A stretch of 64,000 nt of DNA from Agriterribacter humi (GCF_009192765.1 NZ_VOHQ01000002.1:434001-498000); one strand, 5' to 3'. Counted from the first letter of the stretch, positions 53,336 to 63,247 are shown. Notes: generated by a model not told the origin, from the sequence alone. Numbers and translations are program-made.

Positions 53336-55918
53336 CTATTGCATCATATCATCTCCGCCTTCAGTTCCTGTTCGGTTGTTTTTACGTTTGAAAAGGGATA
53401 CATCAAACTTGCCGAAGCGGTAAGAGAAATTAAGCCTGAATATACGTCCGTCTCTTTTTCTCCACATATCCTGTATAAACACACTGTTTTCTGAATGTGA
53501 ATCGTATATGCGGGTTTTAAAAATATCATTGGCGCTAAGGGTAATAGCCGCTTTTTTATCTTTCATGAACTCTTTGCGAATGGCTATGTCCACCCCGTAA
53601 TTGGGATTGATATATCCCTGGGCTGCACCGTTGGAGCCGCCAAAAAAACCACCGCCTCTTCCGCCGCCGCCACCCTGTGGTACCAGTGTGCGGGACTGAT
53701 AATCTCCTGATAGTTGTATGGTGAAATTAGCCGGGAGTTTAAAATTGAAATTCATTTTTCCAAAAAAAGCCCAGCGGTCATTTATTCCAATTGCCGAATC
53801 CAATCCACTATTATCAATACGCGCATTATAAAAATTAAGATTAGTGGTTACATCCGCCCATTTGGCAAGCGGGTTTTTTGAGGTGATCTCCAATCCGTAT
53901 GACCGGCTTGAATTGGCATTGATATAAGAAATAACCATGGCCGAATCCAGTTTGCCATCCGGCAGGGGAACATTGTATTGCCTGCTTTGATAGCCGGTAA
54001 TAAGGTTGTTGGTTTGTTTGAAATAGGCAGAGGTAAGAAGGCTATGCCCACTGCCCAGCGATTTGCTGTAGTTTAACTCAAAGGAATTGGTGAATTCCGG
54101 CTTCAATGCCGGGTTGCCCACGCGTATATTCAGCAGGTCCGATACATCATAATAAGGGATCTGCTGCCAGAAATTGGGACGGTTAATGCGGCGCGAATAA
54201 TTCAACTGCAGATCCTGCCCGGGACTTAAGGTTTGCGTTACAAACACACTTGGGAAAAATTGTATTGGGTAATCATTTGAAAAAGTTTCACCGGTACTGA
54301 GCAGCGTGCCCTTATATCGCGAACTTTCTGCCCTTAGTCCCAACTGGTATGAAAAATTTTCTCCTAATTTATTGGAATAAGTAGAATACGCCGCATATAC
54401 CTGGTCGTTGTATTTATAATTGGAGCTGGCAGATGGGATAACAATAAATTGATCCATGTCATAATTAAAAGCGGAATTTTCATTAATATTTTTGTTATCT
54501 CTTATCGCTGCACGTAAACCGCCTTCAAATTTTCCTTTTCCAACAGGGCTGGTATAATCAGACTGAACCGTCCAGAATGTGCTGCTTCCGGACGAAGTGA
54601 GTCGCTGCAAAGCGGGATCGCCCAAAAAGCTTCCATCGCTATTGTAGTATTGCGTGGTATAATCACCACTGCCCGAATTGGAACTGCTGTTGTAATTAAA
54701 ATCGGCTGTAAGCTCACGTCCCTGTTTGGGAAAGAGGTGCTTATATCCCAGGGCCGGCCCGAAGTTTTTGAAGTTGCGTTTATTGATGGTTGTTCTTATG
54801 GCATCCTGTGTTTTTATCGGCGACGACATGGTGTCTATATGTATATTATCCACCTGGCTGCTGTTAAACTCTCCATTGGGTAACGACATGGAGAGCGTAA
54901 ATGAATTCCGGTTGTCCATCAGGTAATCAAATCCTATTCTCCCAAATAAAAATTGACCCGTGTTGGTTGAATTGCTGGATTGGTCAAGAATAGTATTTTG
55001 CAATTTGTTGGCGTAAATATTTTCACGGTAAGTATGTCCTTCACTCAAACTTTTACGCTGGTGCAAATTCAATCCCAGGAAAAAGTTGAATTTGCCCTGC
55101 TTTACATTGATATCGCCACCGAGATTTATTTTTCCTCTCGAATCAATGCCGGCCCTGATGTTTCCGTTGTAACCGGCTTTGCGGTTTTTCTTGAGCACTA
55201 CATTTAAAATGCCTGCAGTTCCGCCTGATGCGTCAAATTTAGCCGAAGGGTTGGTAATGATCTCCACGCTTTCTATTGCATCTGCCGGAATCTGGTCTAA
55301 AGTAAGTGTAGTTGGCCGCCCGTCTACAAATATAGTAGGCGCTGCGTTGCGCAAGGTAACATTGCCATCAATATCAACATTAACGCCAGGCACATTTTTC
55401 ATGATCTCTGTAGCGGTTTGCCCGGTGGTGGTGATGTTTTTGTCTACATTAAATATTTTCCTGTCAACCCCCATCTGGAACATGGGTTTTGTAGCTACCA
55501 CTGTTACTTCGCCCAATTGCTGTATGTCGGCTTCCAGCTTCAGATTACCCAGGTCCTTATCTAAGTTGCGGGCATCGAACTTAATGATTTGTTCCAAAGG
55601 GGTATAGCCAATGGCGGTTACAGCAAGCCGGAATTGCCCCATGGCAGGCAGGTTTTCGAGGCTGAACTCTCCTTTTGATGTGGTGAGTTGCCCGGCAATG
55701 GTAACATCCTTTTTTTGGCCCGATGCTGAATCTGTTTTGGATTGAATAAGCAGCACAGATGCTGCATCAATACCTTTATTGGTGGATTCGTCAACAATTT
55801 TTCCATAAAATCTCCCTGTTGTATTCATGCCTTGTCCTCCACGATTGGCGCCGCGGGGCGCCTGGGCAAACAAACCAACAGAAAGCATACAAAAAATAAA
55901 GAATAAAACTGATCTCAT
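53336..55918 (-). CDS. Outer-membrane beta-barrel (TonB-receptor-like) protein
   Basis: An 860-residue protein with signal peptide (M-R-S-V-L-F-F-I-F-C-M-L-S-V-G-L-F-A-Q), a CarboxypepD_reg-like domain (residues about 35-125), a plug (T-A-T-E-I-M-K-N-V-P-G-V-N-V-D-I-D-G-N-V-T-L-R, P-T-I-F-V-D-G-R-P) and a 22-strand-type OMP_b-brl_3 barrel to the end; the last ten residues are not the usual aromatic tail (G-G-D-D-M-M-Q). No SusD gene follows, so it is not an obvious glycan SusC; relatives act in siderophore or peptide uptake or of unknown cargo. A 16-bp palindrome lies just upstream. Confidence 0.87.
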   Translation of the reverse strand: MRSVLFFIFCMLSVGLFAQAPRGANRGGQGMNTTGRFYGKIVDESTNKGIDAASVLLIQSKTDSASGQKKDVTIAGQLTTSKGEFSLENLPAMGQFRLAVTAIGYTPLEQIIKFDARNLDKDLGNLKLEADIQQLGEVTVVATKPMFQMGVDRKIFNVDKNITTTGQTATEIMKNVPGVNVDIDGNVTLRNAAPTIFVDGRPTTLTLDQIPADAIESVEIITNPSAKFDASGGTAGILNVVLKKNRKAGYNGNIRAGIDSRGKINLGGDINVKQGKFNFFLGLNLHQRKSLSEGHTYRENIYANKLQNTILDQSSNSTNTGQFLFGRIGFDYLMDNRNSFTLSMSLPNGEFNSSQVDNIHIDTMSSPIKTQDAIRTTINKRNFKNFGPALGYKHLFPKQGRELTADFNYNSSSNSGSGDYTTQYYNSDGSFLGDPALQRLTSSGSSTFWTVQSDYTSPVGKGKFEGGLRAAIRDNKNINENSAFNYDMDQFIVIPSASSNYKYNDQVYAAYSTYSNKLGENFSYQLGLRAESSRYKGTLLSTGETFSNDYPIQFFPSVFVTQTLSPGQDLQLNYSRRINRPNFWQQIPYYDVSDLLNIRVGNPALKPEFTNSFELNYSKSLGSGHSLLTSAYFKQTNNLITGYQSRQYNVPLPDGKLDSAMVISYINANSSRSYGLEITSKNPLAKWADVTTNLNFYNARIDNSGLDSAIGINDRWAFFGKMNFNFKLPANFTIQLSGDYQSRTLVPQGGGGGRGGGFFGGSNGAAQGYINPNYGVDIAIRKEFMKDKKAAITLSANDIFKTRIYDSHSENSVFIQDMWRKRDGRIFRLNFSYRFGKFDVSLFKRKNNRTGTEGGDDMMQ

Positions 55919-55952
55919 TGATTGTGTTTTTATCAGCAGGTATCATTTTATA

Positions 55953-55968
55953 TAATGAAATTTCATTA
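55953..55968. promoter_or_regulatory. 16-bp perfect palindrome TAATGAAATTTCATTA
   Basis: Perfect dyad 35 bases upstream of the outer-membrane gene start, at the place of a promoter or operator. The protein that binds it is unknown. Confidence 0.5.
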
Positions 55969-56260
55969 CATTAATGGTCTGCCGGTTTTTGAAATTCAAA
56001 ATTCAGGGTATTAACCCGTTGCTTTATCGCATTGGTACCAATGGCAAAAATACACGTATAAAAGGGTGTTGGTAAAGGATTTAGGTTAATGAACGTTAAA
56101 GGTATTTTGCTTGTTGCCCGGGCAGGGTTCCTCATCCTTTTCTTTACTTTAGCGGGGGATGATAGAGTACAACTGTGCGTCCCTCACTAAAGTTTGAAAT
56201 GGACCTATTGAAATTTTGCACGCATCTGTTTTTCTTCTATTTTTGCAGCCTCATTAAAAC

Positions 56261-56336
56261 GGTGGTTATAGCTCAGTTTGGTTAGAGCATCAGATTGTGG
56301 TTCTGAGGGTCGTGGGTTCGAGTCCCATTAGCCACC
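56261..56336 (+). tRNA. tRNA-His (anticodon GTG)
   Basis: 76 nt including the G-1 paired to discriminator C73. Acceptor GTGGTTA/TAGCCAC, D-arm GCTCAGTTTGGTTAGAGC, anticodon stem TCAGA/TCTGA with loop TTGTGGT (anticodon 56297-56299), T-arm GTGGG-TTCGAGT-CCCAT. Confidence 0.96.
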
Positions 56337-56365
56337 CCATAATAATAAACTATAATATTTTGGTG

Positions 56366-56393
56366 AAAAGCGGTATACCTGTATGCCGCTTTT
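56366..56393 (+). terminator. Rho-independent terminator of tRNA-His
   Basis: Twelve-bp stem AAAAGCGGTATA / TATGCCGCTTTT (one G-U) with a 4-base loop, followed by GTTTTTTG. Confidence 0.8.
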
Positions 56394-56535
56394 GTTTTTT
56401 GAACCATTTAACCTTTTAAAAGGCTGTATGGTTAATGAAACAATTTTTTTACCCTTCATGTATATTTTACAAATCCTTGGCTAATTCATTTACGCGACCG
56501 GCAACATAACTGTATTATTTCCGTTATTTTTGATT

Positions 56536-58692
56536 ATGCAAAAAGTGTTGAAGCTTATGTTTAATAAAAAATCTTTGCCAGTAGTACTGGTTGTTTTTGC
56601 TGCGGGTATTTTCGCGGCATTTCAAACCATTGGTTTAGGCAACCCGCCAACCAAATATGAAAAAATTATAAGACAGGTAGGTGTAATGCTTGAACAGGGG
56701 CATTATAGTCCCAAAAAAATTGATGATAACTTTTCAAAAGAAGTTTTTTCAAAATACTTAGAAGCGATTGATCCTGAAAAACAGATCTTTTTAAAATCCG
56801 ATGTGGAACAACTGAAGCAGTTTGAAAATAAAATTGACGATGAAATCCACGGTTCGCCATTGCAGTCTTTTCAGTCTGTCAGCGACATCTATGGTAAAAG
56901 ACTACTGGAATATTTATCATCTTATAAAGAAATACTGAGTAAACCTTTTGACTTTAATGCAGATGAAACACTGGTTGACGATAAAGACAAAACAGATTTT
57001 CCTGCCAGTGAAAAGGAACGAAAGGAAACCTGGCGCAAACGTTTAAAATACCAGGCCCTTGTAAGGTATGCAGACCTTATTGCCACTAACGAAAAAAATA
57101 AAGGGCAGAAAGATTATAAAGCCAGAACCAATACAGATATGGAAAAAGAAGCAAGAGAAAAAGTGCTTCAATCCACCAACCGCATAGCAGAGCGACTTAA
57201 AAATAAATTTACCGAAGAAGACCGGTTTAATGAGTTTGTAAATACCATTACCTCCTGCATGGATCCGCACACCACTTTTTTCCCTCCCATTGAAAAAAGA
57301 TCTTTCGATGAACAGATGAGCGGGAGGTTTTATGGTATCGGGGCTTCGCTGCGGCAGGAAGAAGGTAATATTAAAATTATGACTTTGGTAGCGGGCAGCC
57401 CTGCATGGAAATCGGGACAGATACAGGTTGGCGATATTATTATTAAGGTAGGGCAGGGCAATGCGGAGCCGCAGGATATGGCAGGATATGATACGGAAGA
57501 TGCGGTTAAGATCATACGCGGAAAGAAAGGCACGGAAGTGCGGTTAACATTAAAAAAGACAGACGGCACTACAAAAGTGGTATCGCTGATACGGGATGAA
57601 ATAGTATTAGATGAAACTTTTGCCAGGAGCGCTATTGTGAACGAAGGATCAAGAAAGATCGGGTATATATATCTTCCGGAATTTTATGCCGATTGGGAGC
57701 GTCCCAATGGTGCAAAGTCTGCCGAAGACGTAGCTAAAGAAATTCAAAAGCTGAAAGCGGAGAATATTGACGGAATTATTATGGATTTGCGTAATAATGG
57801 TGGTGGATCTTTGTTCGACGTGATACAGATGGTAGGGTTGTTTATTGATGAGGGACCTGTTGTGCAGGTAAAAGACAGGCAGGGAACTCCATCGGTTTTG
57901 CGCGATAAAGATAAAGGTGTTTTATATGATGGGCCTTTGGCTGTTATGGTAAATGAATTCAGTGCTTCCGCTTCTGAAATTTTTGCCGCGGCAATACAGG
58001 ATTATAAACGCGGCGTTATTATTGGCAGCACTTCTACCTATGGTAAAGGCACCGTTCAAAGAAATATAGGGCTGGATGGGGGCCGCAGCGGGCTTTTGGC
58101 CTCCGCCGAAGATGCAGCCGCTAACCTGGGAACAGTAAAATTAACCTTACAAAAATTTTACAGGATCAATGGCGGCTCAACCCAGCTAAAAGGTGTAACA
58201 CCCGATATTGTACTGCCCGACCAGTTTGAATATCTCCAGTTTCGTGAAAAAGACAATCCCGATGCATTACAATGGGATGAGATCGCTAAGGCAAAATACA
58301 CACCATGGAGCAATGGCACTGATATTACCACCATAAAAAAGACGGGAGAGGAAAGGATAAAGAATGATACTGTTTTTGAACAAATTAAAGCAAATACGCA
58401 ACTGCTTTCTGATCTGAATGACAAGGTGTATACGCTCAATCTTAAAAAATATCAGCAGGAACAAAAAGAAATAAGAGATATTGTTAAGCAAATTGATAAG
58501 CTTACAAAAACCGAAAAAGCAAATCCCGTTGAGTTATTGACTGCCGATGTTGCCCGGTTCTCAAATGATGAAGCTAAGCAGGAGAGGCAGCAGCAATGGC
58601 TCAAAAACCTGAAATCCGATATTTATCTTAACGAAACAGTAAGTATCGTAAATAACATCATCAGCAAAAATGCAATAGTAAGATCGAAGTGA
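56536..58692 (+). CDS. prc: Carboxy-terminal processing protease, S41 family (Prc/Tsp)
   Basis: Periplasmic serine protease. Start set at ATG 56536, then a hydrophobic segment as membrane anchor. After an N-terminal helical domain (about 40-240) follow a PDZ domain (I-G-A-S-L-R-Q-E-E-G, V-x-V-G-D-I-I-I-K-V-G; about 260-350) and the S41 catalytic fold: M-D-L-R-N-N-G-G-G-S-L, V-N-E-F-S-A-S-A-S-E-I-F with the catalytic Ser, and S-T-Y-G-K-G-T-V-Q with the Lys. The C-terminal region after the protease is typical of Tsp (DUF3340). Length 718 aa is in line with the Bacteroidota form. Confidence 0.93.
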   Translation: MQKVLKLMFNKKSLPVVLVVFAAGIFAAFQTIGLGNPPTKYEKIIRQVGVMLEQGHYSPKKIDDNFSKEVFSKYLEAIDPEKQIFLKSDVEQLKQFENKIDDEIHGSPLQSFQSVSDIYGKRLLEYLSSYKEILSKPFDFNADETLVDDKDKTDFPASEKERKETWRKRLKYQALVRYADLIATNEKNKGQKDYKARTNTDMEKEAREKVLQSTNRIAERLKNKFTEEDRFNEFVNTITSCMDPHTTFFPPIEKRSFDEQMSGRFYGIGASLRQEEGNIKIMTLVAGSPAWKSGQIQVGDIIIKVGQGNAEPQDMAGYDTEDAVKIIRGKKGTEVRLTLKKTDGTTKVVSLIRDEIVLDETFARSAIVNEGSRKIGYIYLPEFYADWERPNGAKSAEDVAKEIQKLKAENIDGIIMDLRNNGGGSLFDVIQMVGLFIDEGPVVQVKDRQGTPSVLRDKDKGVLYDGPLAVMVNEFSASASEIFAAAIQDYKRGVIIGSTSTYGKGTVQRNIGLDGGRSGLLASAEDAAANLGTVKLTLQKFYRINGGSTQLKGVTPDIVLPDQFEYLQFREKDNPDALQWDEIAKAKYTPWSNGTDITTIKKTGEERIKNDTVFEQIKANTQLLSDLNDKVYTLNLKKYQQEQKEIRDIVKQIDKLTKTEKANPVELLTADVARFSNDEAKQERQQQWLKNLKSDIYLNETVSIVNNIISKNAIVRSK

Positions 58693-58709
58693 TTGTAGTG
58701 TAGTATTAA

Positions 58710-58745
58710 AAAAGCGGTCAAAGGCGTGTGTCTTTGACCGCTTTT
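58710..58745 (+). terminator. Rho-independent terminator of the protease gene
   Basis: Fourteen-bp stem AAAAGCGGTCAAAG / CTTTGACCGCTTTT with an 8-base loop, followed by CTTTT. Confidence 0.85.
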
Positions 58746-58795
58746 CTTTTATGGCATAGCTGCATAAGAATATGCACGCTCTTCTTATTAATAAA

Positions 58796-60208
58796 TTACC
58801 AGGGCAGTGAGAAGGTTTTTACATAAGTGAAGCATTTCATCGCTTCAATTACACCTTCTTTTATTCCCAGTCCCGAATCTTTTATGCCTCCGAAGGGTGA
58901 GCTTTCTATACGGTATCCGGGCACCTCATTAATATTTACTGTGCCTACCTTTAGTTCTTTTATAAAACGGAGTGCATAATCCATATTATGGGTTACAATG
59001 CCCGAAGACAGACCATAAGCAGTAGAATTTGACAAGGCAATGGCATCATCAATATCTTTAAAAGTTAAAACAGGCGCCAGCGGTCCGAAAGATTCATGCA
59101 TCACCATATCCGCATCACGCGGCACATCGGTAATAACGGTAGGTTCTAATAAAGCGCCGGTGCGTTTTCCGCCGTATAACACTTTTGCGCCCTGTTGTAC
59201 TGCTTTGTTCACTACGTTTTCCAGGTAAATGGCGGCGGCCTCGTCAATCACTGTTCCTACCCGTGTTTCGGGATCTGCAGGATCGCCGCAGGTATATTCT
59301 TTTGTTTTTTGCAGGAATTTTTCAAGGAATGCATCTTTTATTTTTTCGTGGACCAGTATCCGTTTTACAGCGGTACAACGCTGCCCGCTGTTGCGAAATG
59401 ATCCTTCGGCGGCAAGGTGAACCGCAGTATCCAGATCGGCATCTTCCATAATAATAAGCGGATCATTTCCGCCTAATTCTAATATTACTTTTTTGTACCC
59501 TGCAGATGCTGCAATGCGTTTACCCACAGCCACACTTCCCGTAAACGAAACTATATCAATGCGCGGATCTTTTACAAGCGGTTCGGCTATTTCATTGGTT
59601 GGTCCAAGCAGGGTGCTCAGCATATAATGGGGTAGTCCCGCTTCGTACAATAATTCGGTAAGCAGTATAGCCGTGAGCGGCGTTTTTTCGGAAGGCTTTA
59701 ATATCACCGGTGTGCCTACGGCCAAAGCCGGTGCCAGTTTATGCACCACCTGGTTGAGGGGGTGATTAAATGGTGTAATACATGCTGCAAGGGCCAGCGG
59801 CTCGCGGAGGGTGAATATTTTTCTTGCTTTTCCCTGCGGTGAAATATCGCAGGAAAATATTTGTCCATCGTCTTTTAAGCTTTCCATTGCTGCAAAGAGC
59901 AACACATCATGCGCCCGGCCTGTTTCATAATTTGCTTCGCGTATAGCCAGTCCCGATTCCGCGCTTATGGTTTGAGCAAACCGTTCCTTGCGTTCTAACA
60001 GCAAATGCCGCGCTTTATCCAATATGCTGAAACGATCGTAGCGTGTAAGTTTTTTACCTCCTTTCAAGGCTGCTGCTATTGCCTGCTCAACATGCGAAGC
60101 TGTAGCCAAAGTAACAGTGCCCACTACACGATTGTCATAAGGGCTTTTAACTTCAAGAACTGCATCGTTTTGTACAGGGGTGCCTGCAACATAACAGGTC
60201 ATTGTCAT
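58796..60208 (-). CDS. phnY: Aldehyde dehydrogenase, probable phosphonoacetaldehyde dehydrogenase
   Basis: NAD-dependent aldehyde dehydrogenase. Catalytic C278 (N-S-G-Q-R-C-T-A), general base E244 (V-I-L-E-L-G-G), N148 (P-F-N-H-P) and the cofactor motif F-T-G-S-V-A-V-G are in place. R98, H156 and R283 are in positions where basic residues bind the phosphonate in PhnY, as far as I recall. The gene starts 22 bases after phnA, so it probably makes phosphonoacetate from phosphonoacetaldehyde, which PhnA then splits. Without the context it could only be called a general ALDH. Confidence 0.85.
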   Translation of the reverse strand: MTMTCYVAGTPVQNDAVLEVKSPYDNRVVGTVTLATASHVEQAIAAALKGGKKLTRYDRFSILDKARHLLLERKERFAQTISAESGLAIREANYETGRAHDVLLFAAMESLKDDGQIFSCDISPQGKARKIFTLREPLALAACITPFNHPLNQVVHKLAPALAVGTPVILKPSEKTPLTAILLTELLYEAGLPHYMLSTLLGPTNEIAEPLVKDPRIDIVSFTGSVAVGKRIAASAGYKKVILELGGNDPLIIMEDADLDTAVHLAAEGSFRNSGQRCTAVKRILVHEKIKDAFLEKFLQKTKEYTCGDPADPETRVGTVIDEAAAIYLENVVNKAVQQGAKVLYGGKRTGALLEPTVITDVPRDADMVMHESFGPLAPVLTFKDIDDAIALSNSTAYGLSSGIVTHNMDYALRFIKELKVGTVNINEVPGYRIESSPFGGIKDSGLGIKEGVIEAMKCFTYVKTFSLPW

Positions 60209-60230
60209 ATCATCTGGTTTTAATCGTTAA

Positions 60231-61472
60231 TTATCGGGTGCCATTTATAGTAAAATCAAATACATTGAAATTCCTGGGATCGCCCCATGCCTTCATTTGG
60301 TAAGCCATATTAAGGGGATGTGAAATAATAAGCGGAACCATTTCTTCATATCTTCCACCGTGCGAACGTAATGTTCCGTCTAATGCCGACAGGTCGTGAT
60401 ATCGCGGACGGCGGCCTACTGCCACATCTCTTGCAGAAAGCACTACCAGGTCGCCGGTACGGTCTTCGGGTTGCTCCAGCAGGTGCGTGGCGGTGGCTTT
60501 ATCGTGTACTTCGGTTATGCCTGGCTGTAAGGATAACCAGTTTTTTACCTCATTTATTTTTTGTTTATCATTAACGTGCACTACTACATACGATCCTAAA
60601 GCGCCGTGATGCTTAACATAGGGATCGGTTATAGGGCAGATTACTCTGAAGCCTTCACCGAACTGCGCTTCCAGCATATCTTCCACAAACAAAACATTAG
60701 GCTCCCCGTTTGCTTTTACCTTGGGGTTCATTCCATGATCAGCAGTTGCGCCAACAATAGCGCCAGCCTGCACCAGCTTCCCTATTTCAGCATCCATCTG
60801 TTCGTAAAATGCCAGTGATGCTTCGGTTTCAGGGGCGTAGGTGTGCTGCATATAATCGGTTAGCGATAAATAAAGGAAATCTGCGAGTCCCTTTTGTATA
60901 AGGGCAACGCCTGCACGCAATACAAACAGGCTGGCATCCGCACTGTAAATAGCCGGCGTAGCATAGCCCACTATTTTTTCGGCATCATCTAATCCGTGCG
61001 TTTCTTTTTTTGCCAGGTTTGCTTTTTCGGCCGAAAAAGCAATACCATTTAATTTATAGGAGAGAATATCGCGAAGCTTTTCTTTTGCCGTTACTACCGC
61101 TACTTTGCGCCCGGCATTGGCTGCAGCGGCCAGAATGGTTTCCGCACGCAGGTATTCCGATGAATTCATCATCACTTCCTGGTCTTTTTCCACATCGTAA
61201 AAAAAGTTACCGCTTATGCCATGCACTGCGGGAGAAACACCGGTTACAATTGACGAGTTATTTACATTGGTAAAGGAAGGCAGGGCGCCGCGAACCATTC
61301 CGCGAAACCCGGTTTTGCTCATTTGCTGAAGGTTGGGTAAACGACCATGGGCGGCAGTAATATCAAGATATTCATCTGCAGAACCATCAATACAAATAAC
61401 AACAATAGGTTTGGGGGGAGGATTGTAGGTGATGCCATTAACGGAAAAGGAAGCTGTAGCAATAGAAGCCAT
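60231..61472 (-). CDS. phnA: Phosphonoacetate hydrolase
   Basis: Alkaline-phosphatase-superfamily enzyme that cleaves phosphonoacetate to acetate and phosphate with two zinc ions. All seven expected metal ligands can be read: D29 (I-C-I-D-G), T68 (P-S-F-T-N-V), D206 and H210 (L-T-D-Y-M-Q-H), D245-H246 (T-A-D-H-G-M) and H371 (L-R-S-H-G-G-R-Y). Length 413 is typical. No signal peptide, so cytoplasmic. Upstream lies an XRE-cupin regulator, downstream PhnY. Confidence 0.93.
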   Translation of the reverse strand: MASIATASFSVNGITYNPPPKPIVVICIDGSADEYLDITAAHGRLPNLQQMSKTGFRGMVRGALPSFTNVNNSSIVTGVSPAVHGISGNFFYDVEKDQEVMMNSSEYLRAETILAAAANAGRKVAVVTAKEKLRDILSYKLNGIAFSAEKANLAKKETHGLDDAEKIVGYATPAIYSADASLFVLRAGVALIQKGLADFLYLSLTDYMQHTYAPETEASLAFYEQMDAEIGKLVQAGAIVGATADHGMNPKVKANGEPNVLFVEDMLEAQFGEGFRVICPITDPYVKHHGALGSYVVVHVNDKQKINEVKNWLSLQPGITEVHDKATATHLLEQPEDRTGDLVVLSARDVAVGRRPRYHDLSALDGTLRSHGGRYEEMVPLIISHPLNMAYQMKAWGDPRNFNVFDFTINGTR

Positions 61473-61597
61473 ACAAAATGTTTATAAATACTAAATAAAG
61501 ATATAGCAAAATTAAACATTTTAACGTTATTGCCTCTATAAGTTTCTTACATCTGCAAAAAATAAAGGAAATAGCTCAAGGAAACTGCGTCTAAAAA

Positions 61598-62188
61598 CTA
61601 ATTTTTATTACCCGTTATAAAGAAATATATAACCAGCATTAATGCATCTGTATTGCCGATATTAGACGGTTTATGCGGTAGTCTTCCATCAAAAAAAAGG
61701 GAATCTCCTTCTTCCAGTACATATTTATCCTCTTCAATCTGGTACTCTACGCTTCCTTTAATAATATATTTATATTCGTAAGCGTCTGTTTTAATCATCT
61801 GCGTACGCCGGGCCCCCTTTTTAAGTTCAAGTAAAATAGTATCCACGGGTCCGCCATCCATATTACGGGTTAATATTCTTTTATATTTAAAACCTTTGGC
61901 GGGTTCTTTTTCAAATGGTTGGTAGTCTGCGGTAGTTTTGATAATAACTTTTTGTTGCCCTTCTTTGCTGTGGCTGATATCTTCAAAAAAATCCTTCAGA
62001 TCAATATTCAACGCCAGAACAATATTCATTAATACCGGCAGGGAAGGCACCGTACGGTTATTTTCAATCTGGGAGATCAACCCCTTGCTCACCTGGGCTT
62101 TGGTAGCCAGTTCCTGCACTGTTTTTTTTTGTGTTTTCCTGGTTTCCTTAATTTTATTACTGATCTGGATTAGTACATCTTCCTGCAT
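61598..62188 (-). CDS. XRE-family regulator with C-terminal cupin
   Basis: Start set at ATG 62188; the frame upstream to 62293 lacks similarity. Residues 5-65 are a Cro/C1 helix-turn-helix (T-V-Q-E-L-A-T-K-A-Q-V-S-K-G-L-I-S-Q-I-E-N), residues 100-190 a cupin (Y-E-Y-K-Y-I-I-K-G-S-V-E-Y, E-G-D-S-L-F-F-D-G-R-L-P-H). Cupin-type XRE regulators typically sense the substrate or product of the pathway next to them, here probably phosphonates. It stands 125 bases before phnA on the same strand. Confidence 0.9.
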   Translation of the reverse strand: MQEDVLIQISNKIKETRKTQKKTVQELATKAQVSKGLISQIENNRTVPSLPVLMNIVLALNIDLKDFFEDISHSKEGQQKVIIKTTADYQPFEKEPAKGFKYKRILTRNMDGGPVDTILLELKKGARRTQMIKTDAYEYKYIIKGSVEYQIEEDKYVLEEGDSLFFDGRLPHKPSNIGNTDALMLVIYFFITGNKN

Positions 62189-62532
62189 TAGACTTGTTTT
62201 ACTGCAATTGAATAAATTGACAAAGATAATATTAAGCTTTTTTGGTGATATAATAATTGTATGCCGACTAAAACATGGCAGGGAATGTGGCAAGAACCGG
62301 GAATACTGTTACATGAATCAATAAAATATCAAATCCAAAGCGCTAAACCCGAAATCCGGGGGAAAAGCATTAAGAACCAAATCAAGAACCAAATAAAATC
62401 TGTCTATCTATGGCAGGACAAGACACACCTGATACCTGAATGCTGATACCTGATAGTTTAATAGTTTTTGTACCTTTCTGCTCCTGCTTCCCGGGAATAA
62501 AAATATTCTTCATTCAATTAATTGAATAGCTT
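62189..62532. other. Divergent intergenic region
   Basis: About 340 bases between the phosphonate regulator and phosphoglycerate mutase. Contains the repeats AAGAACCAAAT (twice near 62370-62395) and CTGATACCTGA (twice near 62430-62455) and a small hairpin CCCGAAATCCGGG. No gene seen. Confidence 0.4.
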
Positions 62533-63138
62533 ATGCCCTTATTGGTAATTATACGACACGGACAATCGCAATGGAACCTGGAAAACAGATTTACGGGTAA
62601 TAAAGATGTGCCGCTTACAGAACTGGGCAGGGAAGAAGCGCATGTGGCCGGAAAAAAGCTTAAAAACATTGTGTTCGATCAGGCGTTCACATCATTACTG
62701 GAGCGGGCAGATGAAACGCTTGCTATTGTACTTGAGGAAATTGACCAGGCGGAATTACCTGTAATAAAGAACAGTGCCTTAAATGAAAGGAATTATGGCG
62801 ACTTGCAGGGGCTGAATAAAACCGAAATGGCAAAAAAGTATGGTTCGCAACAGGTGGATCTTTGGCGGCGTGGTTATGATGTACAACCTCCGGGCGGTGA
62901 AAGCTTAAAGGATACCGCCACAAGAGTTATTCCTTTTTACCAGCAGGAAATAGAACCTTTGTTAATAGCCGATAAAAATATACTGGTAGTAGCGCACGGC
63001 AATAGTTTAAGGGCACTGATGATGTATCTTGAAAAGATAAGCCCTGAAAATATTATCACGGTCAATATTCCAACAGGGGTGCCACGCGTGTATACTTTCA
63101 GCAGTCACCTGAAACTGGTTGATGCTTTGTATATATAA
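62533..63138 (+). CDS. gpmA: 2,3-bisphosphoglycerate-dependent phosphoglycerate mutase
   Basis: Histidine-phosphatase-fold mutase converting 3- to 2-phosphoglycerate in glycolysis. I-R-H9-G-Q-S-Q-W-N-L-E-N-R-F-T-G-N (phosphohistidine motif), L-N-E-R-N-Y-G-D-L-Q-G-L-N-K and V-V-A-H-G-N-S-L-R-A-L (second His) are diagnostic. It is 201 residues, shorter than E. coli GpmA (about 250), as in many Bacteroidota copies. Confidence 0.92.
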   Translation: MPLLVIIRHGQSQWNLENRFTGNKDVPLTELGREEAHVAGKKLKNIVFDQAFTSLLERADETLAIVLEEIDQAELPVIKNSALNERNYGDLQGLNKTEMAKKYGSQQVDLWRRGYDVQPPGGESLKDTATRVIPFYQQEIEPLLIADKNILVVAHGNSLRALMMYLEKISPENIITVNIPTGVPRVYTFSSHLKLVDALYI

Positions 63139-63247
63139 TAGGAAGTTAACAGTAAGTAGTAAGCGAATGGGAGCGTTTGCCCGTCTAAAGTTTCTTATCT
63201 TAATTTATTATGTGATTTTTATGTTTATCAATATCACCCCCGTTATT

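Noticed and set aside
53336-55918. SusC of a glycan utilisation locus
   Set aside because: No SusD gene or glycoside hydrolase adjoins, and the barrel is of the OMP_b-brl_3 type.
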